From: Oricola thermophila
GTDB lineage: Bacteria > Pseudomonadota > Alphaproteobacteria > Rhizobiales > Rhizobiaceae
Assembly: GCF_013358405.1 (NCBI RefSeq)
Contig: NZ_CP054836.1
Coordinates: forward strand, 496,001-560,000
DNA length: 64,000 bases
Direction of reading: 5' to 3'
The notes under the pieces are model-generated. The model saw only the letters and a list, made by a program, of their open reading frames with translations, was not told the origin of the DNA and did no database searches. Shown here piece by piece: positions 8,510 to 16,656 of this stretch (position 1 is the stretch's first letter; each line of letters begins with the position of its first letter). The translations under genes and the position numbers were made by a program.

Positions 8510-8896
8510 TCAGGACAACGAAGTGGAAGGCGGAGCGCGGCCCTGCCAGGCATGGGCGTGCGCGCCGGCGACCACGGCCGGCACGTTCGCCGCGATGCAA
8601 ACCGATCCGAGGAAATCCCGGGTGTCCGGCCGGTCCTGCGCGGCGGCCAGCGCGGCGGGCCTGTGCGCCAGGCCCGGAACCTCCCGGACCGGCTCTGGGC
8701 CGCCGACGACAAGGCCGTCGCGAGGACGAAGGCCGGAATGGGAACTTGCCGCGAAGCTTTCCAGGCTGGTGTCGGAAGCGAGCGCTTCCAGCGGCGCGAG
8801 CGCAAGGGCCAGCTGAAAAACAGCCGAAACCAGGCATCCGAGAATGCCGGTCACCGAAGAAATCGTGTTTTTCCCGCGTGAGCCCACCAGCCGCAC
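8510..8896 (-). CDS. Hypothetical secreted protein, 128 aa (GTG start)
   Basis: The frame starts at a GTG and encodes a signal-peptide-like N-terminus (basic start, hydrophobic stretch about 14-38, ALA-SD cleavage site) and a short mature part without recognised domain. Third codon positions are clearly richer in G/C than second positions, as in neighbouring genes, which supports coding. It ends 53 bp before the NEW3 gene on the same strand and could be the first gene of that operon. No clear ribosome binding site is seen, so the start and even the gene are uncertain. Confidence 0.45.
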   Translation of the reverse strand: MRLVGSRGKNTISSVTGILGCLVSAVFQLALALAPLEALASDTSLESFAASSHSGLRPRDGLVVGGPEPVREVPGLAHRPAALAAAQDRPDTRDFLGSVCIAANVPAVVAGAHAHAWQGRAPPSTSLS

Positions 8897-9039
8897 CTAG
8901 GATTCTTCGGACAATCGAGGCCGGCTCAAGGCCGTCCTGCTTCGCGCCGGTCGTATCCACGCCGCAATTTGGGCAATTTTTTGAAACGGTGTCCGATTTG
9001 GAGCACCGCCCTGCGGCGGACGCAATTTCGTCGTTGCGG

Positions 9040-9063
9040 CGATATAATCGCTTCTTTATATCG
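9040..9063. promoter_or_regulatory. Palindromic operator candidate over the bmt promoter
   Basis: CGATATAA and TTATATCG form a perfect inverted repeat with an 8-bp spacer. The left arm contains TATAAT (9043-9048), a consensus -10 element, so a bound protein would block bmt transcription. An ArsR-family, SAH-responsive regulator (SahR) controls methionine-cycle genes in many proteobacteria; its assignment here is inference from gene and geometry only. Confidence 0.5.
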
Positions 9064-9090
9064 TTATGTGAATTGCAACCGAGGTATACC

Positions 9091-10107
9091 ATGTCCAATC
9101 CGCTTTCCGACCTGATTGCCGAAAAAGGCGTGCTGCTTGCCGACGGGGCGACCGGCACCAACCTGTTCGCGATGGGACTCATGTCCGGCGACGCGCCGGA
9201 GCTCTGGAACGTGGACCATCCGGAGCGGATCACCAAGCTTCACCAGGATTTCGTTGATGCGGGGTCGGACATCATCCTGACGAACTCCTTCGGCGGAACG
9301 CGGCACCGGCTCAAGCTGCACGGCGCGCAGGACCGGGTGTTCGAGCTGAACAAGCGCGCAGCCGAGATCGCGCGCGCGGTGGCCGACAAGGCGCCGCGCA
9401 AGGTGATCGTTGCCGGTTCCGTCGGCCCGACCGGGGAATTGCTGATTCCGCTCGGCGCGCTCAGCTTCGAGGGGGCCGTCGAGGCGTTCAAGGAACAGAT
9501 CGAGGGCCTGAAGGCCGGCGGCGCGGACATAGCCTGGATCGAGACCATGTCGTCGCCCGACGAGATCCGGGCCGCCGCGGAAGCCGCGATCGCGGCCGGG
9601 ATGCCCTACACGTTCACCGCCTCCTTCGACACGGCGGGCAAGACGATGATGGGACTCTCGCCGAAGGACATTTTCGGCGTCGTCGCCAACGAGCCGGAGC
9701 AGCCGGTGGCCCTCGGCGCCAATTGCGGCGTCGGCGCGCCGGACATCCTGTCGTCGCTGCTCGACATGAGCGGGGCCAATCCGGACGCCACGCTGATCGT
9801 CAAGGGCAATTGCGGCATTCCGAAATTCAAGGGCGACGAAATCGTCTATTCCGGCACGCCGGAACTGATGGCGGAATATGTGCACCTGGCGATCGACGCG
9901 GGCGCGAAGATCATCGGCGGGTGCTGCGGCACGTCATGCGACCATCTCAAGGCGATGCGCGAGGCGCTCGACCATCACCAGAAGGGCGCGCGGCCGACGC
10001 TCGACGACGTGGTGGCGAAGGTGGGGCCGCTGAAGAACCGGGCGGCCGACACGCCCGGTGCAGGCTCGGCGCGGCGCGAACGGCGCGGCGGCCGGCGGCG
10101 CGGCTGA
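9091..10107 (+). CDS. bmt: Betaine--homocysteine S-methyltransferase-type protein
   Basis: 338 residues of the zinc-dependent homocysteine methyltransferase family (the same fold as the first domain of MetH). Zinc ligands are Cys212 (GANCGVG) and Cys278-Cys279 (GGCCGTS). Homocysteine-binding N-terminus includes the DGATGTNL motif. The protein is closest in appearance to rhizobial Bmt, which uses glycine betaine to methylate homocysteine to methionine. ATG 9091 follows a GAGG ribosome binding site. The tail after about residue 325 is Arg-rich. The operator candidate upstream suggests control by methionine-cycle intermediates. Confidence 0.85.
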   Translation: MSNPLSDLIAEKGVLLADGATGTNLFAMGLMSGDAPELWNVDHPERITKLHQDFVDAGSDIILTNSFGGTRHRLKLHGAQDRVFELNKRAAEIARAVADKAPRKVIVAGSVGPTGELLIPLGALSFEGAVEAFKEQIEGLKAGGADIAWIETMSSPDEIRAAAEAAIAAGMPYTFTASFDTAGKTMMGLSPKDIFGVVANEPEQPVALGANCGVGAPDILSSLLDMSGANPDATLIVKGNCGIPKFKGDEIVYSGTPELMAEYVHLAIDAGAKIIGGCCGTSCDHLKAMREALDHHQKGARPTLDDVVAKVGPLKNRAADTPGAGSARRERRGGRRRG

Positions 10108-10119
10108 TCCCGAAAGAAA

Positions 10120-10148
10120 AAGCCCTCCCGGCCGGGCCGGGAGGGCTT
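10120..10148. terminator. Intrinsic terminator between convergent bmt and dctP
   Basis: A nearly perfect inverted repeat (AAGCCCTCCCGG at 10120-10131 with CCGGGAGGGCTT at 10137-10148) lies between convergent genes. The A-run on the left and TT on the right let it work in both directions, best for the minus-strand TRAP operon. Confidence 0.75.
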
Positions 10149-10172
10149 GCGTTGCATTGACAGGGCCGGGGC

Positions 10173-11237
10173 CTAGCCGCGACCCGCGAGCATCGGGCCG
10201 GTCATGGCATCGGAGTAGGCGATGGCCTGGCCGAGGAAGGCATCGTAGCTTTCCAGCACGGTCGCCACGTCGTCGCTCTGGCTCCTGAGCTCCTCCTTCA
10301 CCTCTTCCCAAGCGCCACGCATCGCCTCGACGACATCGTCCGGGAAGCTGAGGAATTCCACGCCGGATTCCTTGAGCTGCTGCATCGCCTGGGCGTTGAA
10401 GTAATCGAACTGGGCGTGCATCTCGAGCGCGGCGGCCGAGGCGGCCGCGCTGCAGATCGCCTGGAGATCAGGCGAAAGCTCCGCCCAGGCATCGTTGTTG
10501 AAGACGACCGCGACGCCGGCACCGGGCTCGGCATAGGCCGGCACGTAGCACAGATTGGTGATCTTCTGCAGGCCGAAGGCCTGGTCGAGCATCGGGCCGA
10601 CCCATTCGGCGGCGTCGATGGCGCCGGACTGCAGGGCCTGGAAAATCTCCGTCGCCGGCATGAGCACGGCATTGACGCCCAGCTTGCGGAACATCTCGCC
10701 GCCGAGGCCGGCAATGCGCATGTTCAGCCCCTTGAGGCTGTCGAGGCTCTCGATGCGGTTCTTGAACCAGCCGCCGGACTGGGTGTTGGAGTTGCCGCTG
10801 TAGAACGGCTTCAGGTTGCGCTGGGCGTAGATATCGTCCCAGATCTCCTGCCCGCCGCCCCATTTGAGCCACGCGACATGCTCGTTGGAAGTCATGCCGA
10901 AGGGCACGCCGGTGTACCAGTGCAGCGCCGGGTTCTTGCCGGCGGCATAATAGGTCGGTCCGTGACCGACGGGAACGTTGCCCTGCTGGACCGCGTCCTC
11001 GACGCCGAGCGGCGGAACCAGCTCGCCGGCACCGTAGACCGTAAGTTCGATGCGGCCGTCCGACATCTGGCCGACGAGCTCGGCGAAGCGGGTGACGTTG
11101 GTGCCGACGCCCGGCGCGGCTTTTGGAAAGGCAGATGCAATGTTCCACTGGATCTTGCCCTGCGCGATCGCCGGCGCGGCAAGTGTGGATGCGGCGGCGA
11201 CACCTGCGCCACCTGTCAAGAACGTTCTGCGTTTCAT
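10173..11237 (-). CDS. dctP: TRAP transporter substrate-binding protein DctP (TakP-like)
   Basis: 354 residues with a twin-arginine signal (RRTFLTGGAG) and AxA-type cleavage site near residue 25. The mature part starts 'IQWNIASAFPKAAPG' and shows 'GGWF', 'MRIAG' (the carboxylate-binding Arg) and 'EWVGP', the pattern of the DctP subfamily that includes the alpha-keto-acid binding protein TakP. It probably captures an organic acid in the periplasm and hands it to DctQM. Strong ribosome binding site (GGGAGG). It is last in a dctQ-dctM-dctP operon; the order differs from the classical dctP-first layout. Confidence 0.85.
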   Translation of the reverse strand: MKRRTFLTGGAGVAAASTLAAPAIAQGKIQWNIASAFPKAAPGVGTNVTRFAELVGQMSDGRIELTVYGAGELVPPLGVEDAVQQGNVPVGHGPTYYAAGKNPALHWYTGVPFGMTSNEHVAWLKWGGGQEIWDDIYAQRNLKPFYSGNSNTQSGGWFKNRIESLDSLKGLNMRIAGLGGEMFRKLGVNAVLMPATEIFQALQSGAIDAAEWVGPMLDQAFGLQKITNLCYVPAYAEPGAGVAVVFNNDAWAELSPDLQAICSAAASAAALEMHAQFDYFNAQAMQQLKESGVEFLSFPDDVVEAMRGAWEEVKEELRSQSDDVATVLESYDAFLGQAIAYSDAMTGPMLAGRG

Positions 11238-11266
11238 GTTGCCTCCCAATCGGTTGAACGGATTCC

Positions 11267-12811
11267 CTAACCAAAAATCACATGCGGAAGCCAGGTTGCA
11301 AGCGGCGGATATGCCGCAAGTATGGCAAGCGCAAGCAATTGCAGGACGATGAATGGCACGACACCGCGGTAAATGTCGATGGTTGTGATGTTTCGCGGCG
11401 CCGCGGAGCGGAAATAGAACAGCGCGAAACCGAATGGCGGCGTGAGGAACGAGGTCTGCAGGTTCATGGCCATCAGAACGGCGAACCAGACCGGCGAAAT
11501 GTCCGTGCCAAGCACGGCAGGGCCGAGCAGCGGGACGACGACATAGATGATTTCCACGGCTTCCAGGATGAAGCCGAGGAAGAAGACCAGCAGCATGATG
11601 ATGACAAGCGCGGAGACATGACCGCCGGGCAGATGGGCGAGCAACTCGGTCACCATCCGGTCGCCGCCGAAGCCGCGAAAGACCAGAGACAGCAGTGACG
11701 CCGCGACCACGATGCCGAAGACCATGCCGGAAATCCTGATCGTGTCCATCAACGAGGGCAGCAGCGTCTGACGGCGCCAAAGCCGAACGGCCGACGCGAC
11801 GGTGCCGACGGCGATCAGGACGCCCGCGGCGATCGCGAAGAGCCCCGCGAGGCTTCCCGCGCCCGACCGGCCGAAGCCCGCCACCTGCAAGGCCACAAGG
11901 GCAAAGGCGGCCAGCCCCGTGGCGACGATCAGCCGACGCTCGGCGCGGCTCGCGGCGGACTTGAAGGCGGCGAGCAGCAATGCGCCGACCGCGCCGAGCC
12001 CGGCCGCTTCGGTGGCCGTGGCGATGCCGCCGAGAATCGAGCCGAGGACGGCCAGTATCAGCAGCATGGGCGGCAGGAAGGTATAGGCGATCTCTGCGCG
12101 GGAGACGCGATCGGCCGCCGGAGGCGGCGGAGCATCCTTTGCCGGGCGCAGGGACACGGCGAGATAGATGGCGTAAAGCCCGACCAGGACGAGGCCGGGC
12201 ATGAGGGCACCTGCGAACAGGTCGCCGACCGAGACGGGAAGCGGCGCGAAATTGCCGGCTTTCTGCTGGGCTTCCAGATAGGTGTTGCCGATCTGGTCTC
12301 CGAGCAGGACGAGCAGGATGGACGGCGGGATGATCTGGCCGAGCGTGCCCGAGGCACAGATGAGGCCGGAGGCCTGGCGTTTCGAGATGCCGACATCGAG
12401 CATCGGCTTCAGTCCGACGAGGACGAGCATGACGACGGTGGCGCCGATGATGCCCGTGGCCGCGGCGATCATCGCGGAGAAAAACAGCACCGAAAGCCCC
12501 ATTCCCCGGGCGCTGCCGCCCATCATGCGTGCAAGAACGCCGAGCATATCCTCGGCAAGGCGCGCACGCTCCAGAAGGACTCCCATGAGGACGAAGAGCG
12601 GCACCGCCATCAGCAGGTTGTTCGTCATTATGCCCCATATGCGGGCGGGGAAGAAGGAGAGGAAACCGAGGTCGAAAACGCCGAAGAAGTGGCCGATCAC
12701 GGCGGTGACCAGCGGCACGCCGGAAATCGCCAGCATGGCGGGAATGCCGCTGAGGATGCCGGCAAAGAGGCCGAATACCATCAGGAGAAGGAATGTTTCC
12801 TGGGCGGTCAA
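11267..12811 (-). CDS. dctM: TRAP transporter large permease DctM
   Basis: 514 residues, longer than the usual 420-430, with about 12-14 hydrophobic segments. The DctM signature is visible ('VPLFVLMGVLLERA', 'GTLGQIIPPSI', 'FLTPPFG'). An extra stretch of membrane segments about residues 240-350 explains the length, a feature of the subfamily paired with TakP-like binding proteins. It couples uptake to a sodium or proton gradient. Sits 12 bp after dctQ and 29 bp before dctP. Confidence 0.88.
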   Translation of the reverse strand: MTAQETFLLLMVFGLFAGILSGIPAMLAISGVPLVTAVIGHFFGVFDLGFLSFFPARIWGIMTNNLLMAVPLFVLMGVLLERARLAEDMLGVLARMMGGSARGMGLSVLFFSAMIAAATGIIGATVVMLVLVGLKPMLDVGISKRQASGLICASGTLGQIIPPSILLVLLGDQIGNTYLEAQQKAGNFAPLPVSVGDLFAGALMPGLVLVGLYAIYLAVSLRPAKDAPPPPAADRVSRAEIAYTFLPPMLLILAVLGSILGGIATATEAAGLGAVGALLLAAFKSAASRAERRLIVATGLAAFALVALQVAGFGRSGAGSLAGLFAIAAGVLIAVGTVASAVRLWRRQTLLPSLMDTIRISGMVFGIVVAASLLSLVFRGFGGDRMVTELLAHLPGGHVSALVIIMLLVFFLGFILEAVEIIYVVVPLLGPAVLGTDISPVWFAVLMAMNLQTSFLTPPFGFALFYFRSAAPRNITTIDIYRGVVPFIVLQLLALAILAAYPPLATWLPHVIFG

Positions 12812-12823
12812 GCGATCAATCCC

Positions 12824-13342
12824 CTAGAGTGCGTCCTGTCCGGAATGTGCCGCACCGGCCCGGCGCGGGCGAAGCACGGCGGCTATGCCCTGCGCGATCG
12901 TCAGCGCGGCGGCGACGGGCAGGGCGGTCTTGACGATGAACAGGCCGCCGAGGCCGCCCGTTTCCACGGAACCTTCGCGGATCGACCAGCTGTAGGCGAG
13001 TTCGGGCCAGTAGGCCCACACGACCAGTCCGAATACCGGAACAAGGAAAAGGACGAGGGCGACGCGATCGGCCCATGCGAGATAGCGGTCGCCGAGCGCC
13101 TCGGAAAGGATCTCGACGCGCACGTGGCCGTCGCGGGCAAGGCAGACAGGTATGGCGAAGATCAGCAGGACCGCGAAGGCGTATCCGGCCAGTTCCTGCA
13201 GACGGATGAAGCCCGTGCCGAAGCCGTAGCGCAGCACGACGATTGCCAGGACCGCCGCCACGAGGATTGATGCCGCGAGAACGCAGACCGCGCTGGCGAA
13301 GCGGTCGAGGATGGAACACAGGAAGAGTATACGCTGCCGCAT
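12824..13342 (-). CDS. dctQ: TRAP transporter small permease DctQ
   Basis: 172 residues with four transmembrane helices, starting MRQRILFLCSILD. An in-frame ATG at 13390 would add 16 residues, but it has no ribosome binding site and would read through a perfect palindrome (13357-13379), so the shorter form is preferred. DctQ forms the membrane complex with DctM. First gene of the TRAP operon. Confidence 0.8.
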   Translation of the reverse strand: MRQRILFLCSILDRFASAVCVLAASILVAAVLAIVVLRYGFGTGFIRLQELAGYAFAVLLIFAIPVCLARDGHVRVEILSEALGDRYLAWADRVALVLFLVPVFGLVVWAYWPELAYSWSIREGSVETGGLGGLFIVKTALPVAAALTIAQGIAAVLRPRRAGAAHSGQDAL

Positions 13343-13356
13343 GGACGCCCCGTCTT

Positions 13357-13379
13357 GATGGTTGGCGAGTCCAACCATC
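13357..13379. promoter_or_regulatory. Operator-like palindrome upstream of the TRAP operon
   Basis: GATGGTTGG and CCAACCATC form a perfect 9-bp inverted repeat with a 5-bp spacer, 14 bp before the dctQ start. Its TGGT...ACCA ends recall GntR/FadR-family operators. Binding here would sit in the 5' leader or core promoter. Confidence 0.55.
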
Positions 13380-13414
13380 CCGAAATGCATCCGTCAATGC
13401 GTCGCCGATCCGGA

Positions 13415-14467
13415 TCAGGCCTGTTGCAGCGCCTTTTCGCGGAACTGGGACGGGCTCATGCCCATGCGCTCGCGGAATGCGCGGTTGAAAGGTGCCAGCG
13501 ATGAATAGCCGAGATCGAAGGCGAGGCCGGTGATCTGCTCGCGCGCCGATTGCGGGTCGGACAGGCGGCGCCTCGCCTCCTCGATGCGGTGATCGTTGAG
13601 GAAGGCGGCGAAGTTGCGGTAGCCGAGCCCCTTGTTGATGAGGCGGCGCAGGCGGTGCTCCGGGATGTCCAGGCGGCCCGCCAGTTCGCCGATGGTGAGG
13701 CCGGGATGCAGGAAAATACCCTCCTCCATGAGCTTCTCGAGGCGGGCGAGGTCGTGACGGTCGGCCGCCGAGCTGACGGCCTCGGGCTGCGGCCTTGGGC
13801 GTCCCGTCTCCGGAATCAGAGACTTGCGGATCCCGGAAATGCCGAAGCCGAAGGCCGCGGCGACGGCGAACAGCATGGCGGCAATCATGGGCGAGGCCAC
13901 GGTGCTGCGCAATTCGAGCATCTCGTAGGTCGCGACCACGACGATGGTAAGGCACACCAACGGCACGAGCACGACGACAATGGTCGTGAACTGGCGCCGT
14001 GCGGCAACGAGGTCGTCGCCGAAATTGCGGCGGGTGAGGACGAGGACGTGGGCCATAAGGACGATGACGATGGCAACATGGGCCACCCGCGCGGCATGTG
14101 CCGCGTCGGGGAAGGGAAGGGCCGCCAGGTGGACCAGATCGATCGTCGCGGGCGGAATGGCCATCCAGGCCTTCCATTCGAAATCGTCATCGAACATCGC
14201 CATGATGAACAGCCAGAAGAAGGCCGGTGACAGCATGGCAAACAGCCTGAGCGGCGCGTAGGCCGCGCCGACCGCCTCCTGGATGGCCGGAGCGGATATC
14301 ATGGCGTAGACGGCCGCGCCGATTGCGAACAAGCCGCCGAGAAACGTGGTCGCACATACCGGCCGGACCGAGAACAGCAGGCCCGCCATCAACAGGCCGA
14401 TCCCGGTCGTCCCGCCGCGCAGCGCAAATTCCAGCAGAAGAATCAGGGAGGAAGATTCGGACTCCAT
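13415..14467 (-). CDS. Membrane-anchored AraC-family transcription regulator
   Basis: 350 residues: an N-terminal integral-membrane part with about six to seven helices (1-220), a linker, and an AraC-type double helix-turn-helix at about 240-350 (LTIGELAGRLDIPEHRLRR, then the 'AFDLGYSSLAPFNRAFRERMGMSPSQFR' type recognition helix, both shortened in meaning here). The start at 14467 has a GAGGG ribosome binding site; longer frames upstream are low-complexity. The architecture suggests a membrane sensor acting directly on DNA. It lies just upstream of the TRAP operon (72 bp before it on the same strand), a likely though unproven target. Confidence 0.85.
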   Translation of the reverse strand: MESESSSLILLLEFALRGGTTGIGLLMAGLLFSVRPVCATTFLGGLFAIGAAVYAMISAPAIQEAVGAAYAPLRLFAMLSPAFFWLFIMAMFDDDFEWKAWMAIPPATIDLVHLAALPFPDAAHAARVAHVAIVIVLMAHVLVLTRRNFGDDLVAARRQFTTIVVVLVPLVCLTIVVVATYEMLELRSTVASPMIAAMLFAVAAAFGFGISGIRKSLIPETGRPRPQPEAVSSAADRHDLARLEKLMEEGIFLHPGLTIGELAGRLDIPEHRLRRLINKGLGYRNFAAFLNDHRIEEARRRLSDPQSAREQITGLAFDLGYSSLAPFNRAFRERMGMSPSQFREKALQQA

Positions 14468-14549
14468 GCCCTCTAGATAGGTGACCCGCCGGCCTCCGAA
14501 AAGATACCGGCGGGCGCCGCTTGCATTTCTCCACCCCTTGCGAGGGAAA

Positions 14550-14810
14550 TCAGAGTCCGAAAGCCGGATTGACGGGGACGGAGGGGAACTTCGGGTCCGG
14601 GTTGCCCCTGGTGATACGGCAGACGATGTCCGCGTTCGGATCGTCGGGATTGCAGGCGCGATCAAGGGAGGAAATGGAGCCGGTATTCATGGCGTCCGTT
14701 ACCACCTGGCGGTCCTGCGGGTATTCATCGGCACTGGCCGGCATTGCGACGGCGGCCAGTCCAAGGAGGGCGGCCGCGGCGATGCGCATGGTGTTCAACT
14801 GGCGTTTCAT
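14550..14810 (-). CDS. Small secreted protein, 86 aa
   Basis: A Sec signal peptide (MKRQLNTMRIAAAALLG..., cleavage at ASA-DE, about residue 27) precedes a mature part of about 59 residues with two Cys (a possible disulfide) and a Pro-rich end. No family is recognised. AAAGGA lies 9 nt before the ATG. The three 12-bp direct repeats at 14900-14951 lie 90-140 bp upstream of this start, a typical activator distance, so it may be a regulated exported protein. Confidence 0.65.
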   Translation of the reverse strand: MKRQLNTMRIAAAALLGLAAVAMPASADEYPQDRQVVTDAMNTGSISSLDRACNPDDPNADIVCRITRGNPDPKFPSVPVNPAFGL

Positions 14811-14899
14811 CGTTTCATCCTTTCATTCCGGGCGCGTACGGCACTCGCCGTATCGCGTTGCCGGGGAGATGGGATTCCGCGTGCCGTCGTGCCGCGCTG

Positions 14900-14951
14900 T
14901 TTTCGGAATCGCCAAACGATTTTCGGAATCGATCAGAGGTTTTCGAAATCG
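14900..14951. repeat. Three 12-bp direct repeats at exact 20-bp spacing
   Basis: TTTTCGGAATCG at 14900-14911 and 14920-14931, and TTTTCGAAATCG at 14940-14951. The 20-bp period places all three on nearly the same face of the helix, as for AraC, response-regulator or similar activators. The 451-bp gap 14811-15261 holds this array and, near its right end, the ribosome binding site of the aminotransferase gene; I see no gene in it. Confidence 0.7.
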
Positions 14952-15261
14952 AGCAGGCGGGAAACGCGGTTGCGCGGCGCCCGCCGCCAAGAGGTTGCGG
15001 TGCTTGGCGAATCAGCGGCCTGGCGCAAGTCCCGCGTTGCCGCAAAGGCCGCGTGCGGGAGCGATTCCGGGGCAAGGTTCCGTCTTGCACGGCGGCGAAT
15101 GCCTGCTAATTTCCGGGCATGATCCCGATACCCACATCGCGCACCCGGCACAGCGACCTGCTGCTGCTTTGCGCACGCATCGGCTACTCGCCCCACGGGA
15201 CCTCCTGAGCACCATCTGGCGCCCGAGAGGCGTCACCCGAACGAATTTCCAGGAGGTTTCG

Positions 15262-16647
15262 ATGACTTACAAGAACTACTCGACCGAACAGCTGCGCGCG
15301 ATCGACAACGCGCACCACCTGCATCCCTTCACCGACCACAAGGACCTGCGCCAGGCCGGAACCCGTGTCATAGCGCGCGCGGACGGGCCCTTCGTCTACG
15401 ATACCGAGGGCAACGAGATCCTGGACGGCATGGCCGGGCTTTGGTGCGTCAATGCCGGATACGGCCGCGAGGAACTGGTCGAGGCGGCGACCGCGCAAAT
15501 GCGCGAGCTGCCCTATTACAATGCCTTCTTCCGCTGCACGACGCCGACGCCGACCTTGCTGGCGCAGAAGCTGGCCGAGATCGCGCCGGATCACATCAAC
15601 CAGGTGTTCTACGGCTCCTCCGGTTCCGAGGCCAATGACACGGCGCTGCGGCTGGTGCGCCACTACTGGGCGCTGGAAGGCAAGCCGGAAAAGAACATCA
15701 TCATTTCGCGGGATTGGGCCTATCACGGCTCCACTGTCGCCGCGACTTCGCTCGGCGGCATGGCGGCGATGCGCGAGCAGCTATACGGCGCCGTGCCGAA
15801 CATACGCCACGTCATGTGCCCCTACGCATTCGAACTGGCCAATCCCGGCGAGAGCGACCACGATTTCGGCCTGCGTGCGGCGAAGGCGGTCGAGGACGCG
15901 ATCCTCGAGGCCGGGCCGGAGAATGTCGCCGCCTTCATCGGCGAGCCGATCCAGGGCGCGGGCGGCGTGAAGATCCCGCCGGAGAGCTACTGGCCGGAAA
16001 TCCAGCGCATCTGCGACAAGCACGACGTGCTGCTGATGCTCGACGAGGTGATCACGGGTTACGGACGCACCGGCGAATGGTTCGCCGCCCAGTCCATGAA
16101 CATCAAGCCGGATACGATCACCACTGCCAAGGGGCTGACATCGGGCTACCAGCCGCTGTCGGCGCTGCTCGTCGGAGACCGGATCGCCAGCACGCTGGTG
16201 GAAAAGGGAGGCGAGTTCTATCACGGCTACACCTATTCCGGACATCCGGTGGCCTGCGCCGTGGCGCTGAAGAACCTGGAGATCATCGAGCGCGAGGGCC
16301 TGATCGGGCGCGTGCGCGACGAGACCGGACCCTATCTGCACGAAGCCCTGCAGGCGGGACTCGGCGACCATCCGATGGTCGGCGAGATCCGGACCTTCGG
16401 CCTGCTTGCGGCGATCGAGGTGGTGAAGGACCGGGACACGCGCGAGCGCTTCCAGCCCGAAGGCTCGGCGCCGGTCGTCATCCGCGATCACGCGATCGCC
16501 AACGGCCTGATGATGCGTGCCGTCATGGACACGATGATCATGTCGCCACCGCTGATCTGGACGAAGGAAACCATCGACATGGCCGTGGACAGGATCCGAA
16601 AGGCCTTCGACACGGCGGAGAAGGAACTGCGCCAGGGGCGCCGCTAG
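15262..16647 (+). CDS. Class III omega-aminotransferase (putrescine/beta-amino acid:pyruvate type)
   Basis: 461 residues of fold-type I, class III PLP enzymes. The PLP lysine is Lys290 in TTAKGLTSGYQP, with the preceding acidic 'LMLDEVITGYGRTG' motif and glycine-rich 'YGSSGSEAND' phosphate site. Its length and sequence style match SpuC-like putrescine:pyruvate and omega-amino acid:pyruvate aminotransferases. AGGAGG precedes the ATG by 5 nt. The exact amine donor cannot be told from sequence. It is monocistronic, convergent with the DUF922 gene. Confidence 0.85.
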   Translation: MTYKNYSTEQLRAIDNAHHLHPFTDHKDLRQAGTRVIARADGPFVYDTEGNEILDGMAGLWCVNAGYGREELVEAATAQMRELPYYNAFFRCTTPTPTLLAQKLAEIAPDHINQVFYGSSGSEANDTALRLVRHYWALEGKPEKNIIISRDWAYHGSTVAATSLGGMAAMREQLYGAVPNIRHVMCPYAFELANPGESDHDFGLRAAKAVEDAILEAGPENVAAFIGEPIQGAGGVKIPPESYWPEIQRICDKHDVLLMLDEVITGYGRTGEWFAAQSMNIKPDTITTAKGLTSGYQPLSALLVGDRIASTLVEKGGEFYHGYTYSGHPVACAVALKNLEIIEREGLIGRVRDETGPYLHEALQAGLGDHPMVGEIRTFGLLAAIEVVKDRDTRERFQPEGSAPVVIRDHAIANGLMMRAVMDTMIMSPPLIWTKETIDMAVDRIRKAFDTAEKELRQGRR

Positions 16648-16656
16648 AAGGGGGCG

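Noticed and set aside
10173..12638. Single 821-codon frame covering dctP and much of dctM
   Set aside because: Only its C-terminal 354 residues (dctP) are real; the upstream part is out of frame with DctM, which is intact at 11267-12811.
13343..13390. Longer N-terminus for DctQ
   Set aside because: No ribosome binding site and it would be encoded by the palindrome; the shorter start fits the family better.
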